From the NCBI RefSeq assembly GCF_016907455.1, contig NZ_JAFBCB010000001.1, positions 496,001-560,000 of the forward strand: DNA of 64,000 nucleotides, written 5' to 3'. The notes beneath the pieces are model-generated. The model searched no databases. It was not told the DNA's origin and saw only the letters and a list, made by a program, of their open reading frames with translations. The position numbers and the translations under genes are program-made. Source of the DNA: Brachybacterium muris. Its GTDB lineage: Bacteria; Actinomycetota; Actinomycetes; Actinomycetales; Dermabacteraceae. Positions within the stretch are counted from its first letter, which is position 1; each line of letters starts with the position of its first letter. Below, in pieces: positions 60,777 to 64,000 of this stretch.

Positions 60777-62066
60777 ATGAGCGGCTCCTCGATCGACGTG
60801 TTCACCTGGCGAGCCACCGTGCGTGAGCAGGTCGTCCTCGACCCCGGGTGCCTGGACCTGCCGCTCGGTGAGGCCCTCGGACGTGTGCTGGCCCGGCCCG
60901 TCACCAGTCCCGAGGACATCCCCGCCGTGCCGCTGTCGGCGATGGACGGCTTCGCGGTGCGTCGATCCGATCTCACCGCACCTGGTGCCACCCGCCTGCC
61001 CGTCGTGGCCGACATCCCGGCCCGTCCCGGCACGTCCCCGGAGCTGCCCCTCGGCGTGGCCATGCGCATCATGACCGGCGCCCCGGCGCCGGGTGGTGCC
61101 GATGCGGTGGTGGAGGTGGAGGCCACCGATGCGGACCCCTTCGGTGCGGTCCCGGCCGAGGTGACGATCACCCTCGATGCGCTGCCGCCCGAGAACCGCC
61201 ACATCCGTGGGCGCGGGGAGGAAGCCACCCGCGACGACCTGCTGGCCGAGGCAGGCGACCAGGTGGGCGCGGGACTGATCGGGGTGGCACGGGCCCTGGG
61301 CATCACCTCCCTGCCCGTGCTCGCGCGACCGCGCGTGGGCGTGGTGGTCACGGGCGATGAACTGGCGACCAGCGGCCAGGGCGCCGACGATGCCCGCACC
61401 GCCGCGGCAGATCCCGCTCCCGGCATGGTGCGCGAGTCCAACGGCCTGATGCTCACCAGCGCCTTGGAGGCCGATGGTGCTGCAGCGCGCGCCTGGCACA
61501 CCGGGGATGACCCCGCCACCCTGTGCTCCCTGCTGACCGAGATCGAATCCGAATGCGATCTGGTGCTGACCACCGGCGGGATCGGTCAGGGCGCCTTCGA
61601 CGTGGTGCGCGCGGCACTGGGTGACGGGGGCACCGGCACCTCCCAGCTGGTGCATCTTGCCCTGCGCCCGGGCGGGCCGCAGGGCATGGGACGCCTGCCT
61701 GGCGGAACCCCGGTGATCCACCTGCCCGGTACGCCCGTCGGTGCACTGGTGGGGTACTACCTGTTCGTGCGGCAGCTGCTGCCCGCCGGCCACGCCGAGC
61801 CCCGACGAGTGCTGCTGGGGGAGGACCCGGGGCCGTTCAGCAGCCACCGGCATCGCCGCGCCGTGCTCGCCCAGCCCGGCAGGCTGCGCACCACGAGCGA
61901 CGGCACGGAAGTGGTGGACGTGCTGCCCGGCAGGCGCCTGACGCCGTACGCCCGGGCCGATGCCCTGGTGCTGCGGGAGCCCGGGGTGAAGGACCAAGCG
62001 GATGCCGGCGGAGCGCCCTGCGCGGATGCAGCGGCTGTAGGCACGGTGCTGGTGCTGCCCCTCTGA
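60777..62066 (+). CDS. moeA: Molybdopterin molybdotransferase MoeA
   Basis: A 429-residue enzyme inserting molybdate into adenylylated molybdopterin. MoeA motifs in order: LPLGEALGRVLARPV, PLSAMDGFAVRRSD, MRIMTGAPAPGGADAVVEVE, IRGRGEEATRDDLL, RVGVVVTGDEL, RESNGLMLTSALE, DLVLTTGGIGQGAFD and HLPGTPVGALVGYYLFV. Canonical MoeA has GGVSVG; here it reads GGIGQG, a small change at the substrate loop, and the DxxK pair is altered, so activity may differ. The ATG at 60777 follows GGAG closely. No other mo genes are nearby. Confidence 0.88.
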   Translation: MSGSSIDVFTWRATVREQVVLDPGCLDLPLGEALGRVLARPVTSPEDIPAVPLSAMDGFAVRRSDLTAPGATRLPVVADIPARPGTSPELPLGVAMRIMTGAPAPGGADAVVEVEATDADPFGAVPAEVTITLDALPPENRHIRGRGEEATRDDLLAEAGDQVGAGLIGVARALGITSLPVLARPRVGVVVTGDELATSGQGADDARTAAADPAPGMVRESNGLMLTSALEADGAAARAWHTGDDPATLCSLLTEIESECDLVLTTGGIGQGAFDVVRAALGDGGTGTSQLVHLALRPGGPQGMGRLPGGTPVIHLPGTPVGALVGYYLFVRQLLPAGHAEPRRVLLGEDPGPFSSHRHRRAVLAQPGRLRTTSDGTEVVDVLPGRRLTPYARADALVLREPGVKDQADAGGAPCADAAAVGTVLVLPL

Positions 62067-62068
62067 AC

Positions 62069-63754
62069 TCAGTCGCGCAGGCCCACTGCGGTCCAGTCCA
62101 CCCGCTCCACACTGGAGGGACCCAGGTTCAGCACCCCGTCACGCACGGCCCACACCTCCGGCACCACGTGCAAGGGGATCACGGTGAAGGTCTGCGCGAT
62201 GAGGGTGGAGATCTCATTGGCCAGCCTGGTGCGCTCGTCCTCCTCGGTCGCGGCGTCCAGCTGCTCCACCACCGGCCCGATCCGATCCTCGGCCATGCCG
62301 GTGAAGTTCTGGCCCGATTCCAAGGGATAGGCCATCGCCACTGCGGAGGTCCCGGGGAAGCGTGTCACCCGCCACGCGAAAGTGGTCAGGTCGAAGTCTC
62401 CGCCGGCGAGATGCGGGGCGAAGAACTCCGCCGCCGGGACAGTGCGCACCTCGACCTCGATGCCCAGGGCGGTGAGGTCCTCCTGCACCAGTGCCGCCCG
62501 CTGGGCGAGGGACGGCGAATCGGAGGGCACCACCATCACGATCGACAGGGGCCGGCCGTCCTTGGAGCGCCGTTCGCCCTCCAGCACCCAGCCGGCCTCG
62601 TCCAGCAGCGCTGCGGCGGCCTCCGGATCATGCGCGAGCCCGCCGAAGGAGTCCCGGTAGCCGGGCTGGCCTGGGAGGAACACCAGGTTGTCCATCAGAG
62701 TCACCGGCGCGCCAAGGGGGTCCAGGGCGGCATGGGCGAGGGCCTGCCGGTTGATGCCGCGGGCGATGGCCTCCCGCACCGCGGCATCGTCCAGGTGGGC
62801 CTCGGGCCCTGCCACGTTGAGGGTCAGGTGCGTGAAGGAGGAGCCCGCCGCCTTCTGGATCTGGGCATCGCTGCGCGTTGCCACCTGCTCGAGTTCCTCG
62901 GGGGTGCTCACCTCGAGCACGTCGAGCTCACCGGCCACGAAGGCACCAGGGGTCTGGGCCGAGTCCATCGCGGTGACCACGATGCGCTCCAGCCGCGGGG
63001 CGCGGCCCCACCAGTTCTCGTTGCGCACCATCGTCACCACGCCGCCTGCGGCATCGATCGACTCCACCCGGAAGGGGCCGCGGGAGGGAGTGGGCGTGGA
63101 GACGAACTCCTGGTTGAAGGCCTGGGGCGTGGCGGTGACCGTGGCGGGCACATCCGGATGCAGCACGGTGGGCCAGTCGGCGTAGGGAGAGGCGAACACG
63201 ATCCTGCCGGTGAACTCGTCGCCGGTCTGTTCGATGGAGTGGATGCGGTCCCAGCCGGCAGTGGTGGCCACCTGGTACGCAGGGTCGCTGCCGTTGTTCG
63301 CCTGCCAGCGGGAGATCAGATCCGCCACGGTGATGGGGCTGCCGTCCTCCCAGGTGGCGGCGGGGTTATACCGGAAGCTCACCGTCTGCGGTTGGGTGGC
63401 GGTGACCTGGGAGCTCTCGATGTACGTGGGATCGGGGTCGATGCCCTGGGCCGTGAACTCCGCCCCCAGTCCCATCGGCCCACGCAGCAGGTCCAGCTCG
63501 GCCACGGCCCCGGCCACGTGATGGGAGTTCCAGTTCTCCGGCAGGCGAGGCACCACCAGGCGCAGCGTTCCACCCTCCGGCACCACGGTGTGGTCGGCGC
63601 GCTCCCAGCCCACATCCGGCAGGGTCGGCGCGCTGGTGGTGGCCGACGGGGTGCCCGGGGCAGGGGAGCCCCCGTCGCAGGCTGTCAGCACGATGCCGGT
63701 GCCCAGCAGCCCCGCGCCGCTGAGCAGCGCTCGCCGCGTGGGCGGGATGCTCAC
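62069..63754 (-). CDS. ABC transporter substrate-binding lipoprotein, family 5 (peptide/nickel type)
   Basis: A 561-residue exported lipoprotein. The signal sequence has TRRALLSGAGLLGTG and lipobox LTAC (Cys26). The mature domain shows family 5 text: TVSFRYNPAATWEDGSPITVADL, RGPFRVESID, MVRNENWWGRAPRLERIVV, AVREAIARGINRQALA and DPEAAAALLDEAGW. Ligands are typically oligopeptides, sometimes nickel or sugars. The GTG at 63752-63754 overlaps the stop of the upstream gene by 4 bases. No permease or ATPase gene is in the window; they may lie beyond the right edge or be supplied in trans. It ends 2 bases from the convergent moeA. Confidence 0.92.
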   Translation of the reverse strand: MSIPPTRRALLSGAGLLGTGIVLTACDGGSPAPGTPSATTSAPTLPDVGWERADHTVVPEGGTLRLVVPRLPENWNSHHVAGAVAELDLLRGPMGLGAEFTAQGIDPDPTYIESSQVTATQPQTVSFRYNPAATWEDGSPITVADLISRWQANNGSDPAYQVATTAGWDRIHSIEQTGDEFTGRIVFASPYADWPTVLHPDVPATVTATPQAFNQEFVSTPTPSRGPFRVESIDAAGGVVTMVRNENWWGRAPRLERIVVTAMDSAQTPGAFVAGELDVLEVSTPEELEQVATRSDAQIQKAAGSSFTHLTLNVAGPEAHLDDAAVREAIARGINRQALAHAALDPLGAPVTLMDNLVFLPGQPGYRDSFGGLAHDPEAAAALLDEAGWVLEGERRSKDGRPLSIVMVVPSDSPSLAQRAALVQEDLTALGIEVEVRTVPAAEFFAPHLAGGDFDLTTFAWRVTRFPGTSAVAMAYPLESGQNFTGMAEDRIGPVVEQLDAATEEDERTRLANEISTLIAQTFTVIPLHVVPEVWAVRDGVLNLGPSSVERVDWTAVGLRD

Positions 63755-64000
63755 AGGACCGTCCGGTGGGGGTCGGCTTCCGGTTCCTCCATCTGCCGGG
63801 CGCGTTCCTGCTCCCTTCGCTGCTTGGAGTCCCGGCGTTCGCGGCGTCCTCGCATCACCGAGCGCACCAGGTCCAGCCCCGCGATCGCCCCGTATCCCAG
63901 GGCGAGGCCCAGGGTGAGGGAGGCCAGCCAGGGGCTGTAGGTCCAGCCGGTCAGCGGGATCAGCACGAGCACGAGCACCCCGATCGGCCAGGTGCCGCGG
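63751..64000 (-). CDS. Membrane protein, 5' end outside window
   Basis: The reverse-strand frame stays open to the right edge (RGTWPIGVLVLV...). It shows two hydrophobic segments (PIGVLVLVLIPLTGWTYS and ASLTLGLALGYGAIAGLDLV) and a very basic/acidic C-terminal tail (MRGRRERRDSKQRREQERA). An internal GTG at 63978 could be read as a start, but the reading continues upstream in the same hydrophobic helix, so the gene is probably longer. Its stop overlaps the lipoprotein start (GTGA). Family not recognised; coupling suggests a role in the same transport or envelope process. Confidence 0.65.
   Translation of the reverse strand, partial: RGTWPIGVLVLVLIPLTGWTYSPWLASLTLGLALGYGAIAGLDLVRSVMRGRRERRDSKQRREQERARQMEEPEADPHRTVL

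Overview
The window is high-GC (roughly 70 %), densely coded chromosomal DNA. Nearly all genes end in TGA and start at ATG or GTG. Many are joined by 4-base ATGA or GTGA overlaps, and at least eight starts sit 6-7 bases after a TANNNT-like box, the layout of leaderless transcripts. Gene content (actinobacterial XPB helicase with its separate N-terminal partner protein, PhoP-like two-component pair, DUF4031, LapA-like, DUF2079, THUMP-like methyltransferase, MoxR/DUF58/DUF4129 cluster) points to Actinomycetota, probably Micrococcales and possibly a Dermabacteraceae/Brachybacterium-like organism. The genus is an inference from gene style, not from a marker gene.

Layout. 1-3 kb: end of a CDF metal exporter, then a DEAD-box RNA helicase coupled to a rhodanese protein. 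3-3.6 kb: gene-free stretch with a 21-bp-arm palindrome, a G-rich tandem repeat and the last 48 codons of a lost sugar ABC permease, next to a GH2 glycosidase (3.6-5.6 kb). 5.7-11.4 kb: methyltransferase, SulP transporter, zinc alcohol dehydrogenase, tandem-GNAT protein, RNase HI fused to an NTF2-like domain. 11.4-13.2 kb: YtrA-like GntR regulator with a clear operator and a decayed ABC transporter (in-frame amber, very short membrane gene). 13.2-17.5 kb: DUF418 and DUF4031 genes facing an OmpR-type two-component pair. 17.5-25.4 kb: LapA-like protein, XPB helicase, membrane proteins, 6-phosphogluconate dehydrogenase, XPB-partner protein and a tRNA with UAA anticodon but no long variable arm. 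25.5-29.6 kb: NarL-type two-component pair downstream of an MMPL gene broken by an amber codon.

29.7-34.2 kb: PLP-binding YggS protein, a transsulfuration enzyme and a three-gene polar amino acid ABC importer, plausibly a sulfur amino acid (cystine) uptake unit. 34.4-40.4 kb is the most accessory part: Bax-inhibitor-1 protein, terminator, palindromic and tandem repeats, and an IS21-family element (istA-istB) that has split the second of two tandem paralogous membrane-anchored extracytoplasmic proteins. The split gene can be rebuilt in frame across GAATA duplications. 40.7-50.6 kb: ThiD, a NagZ-like GH3 lipoprotein, an overlapping run of four genes (SRPBCC-like, prolyl oligopeptidase, DinB-like, and an alpha/beta-hydrolase lacking its nucleophile), a DUF2079 membrane protein and an unknown protein.

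50.7-64 kb: MsrA, a formylglycine sulfatase, a YefM-YoeB toxin-antitoxin pair with a TGTACA operator, a six-gene overlapping operon (THUMP-like methyltransferase, DUF4129, small membrane protein, MoxR ATPase, DUF58, membrane protein), a quinone reductase-like protein, MoeA and a family 5 substrate-binding lipoprotein coupled to a membrane gene that runs off the right edge.

No prophage, CRISPR array or known defence island is seen. The best candidates for novelty are the dispersed palindrome family, the unusual UAA tRNA, the hairpin hiding the istA ribosome-binding site, and the apparent pseudoenzyme.
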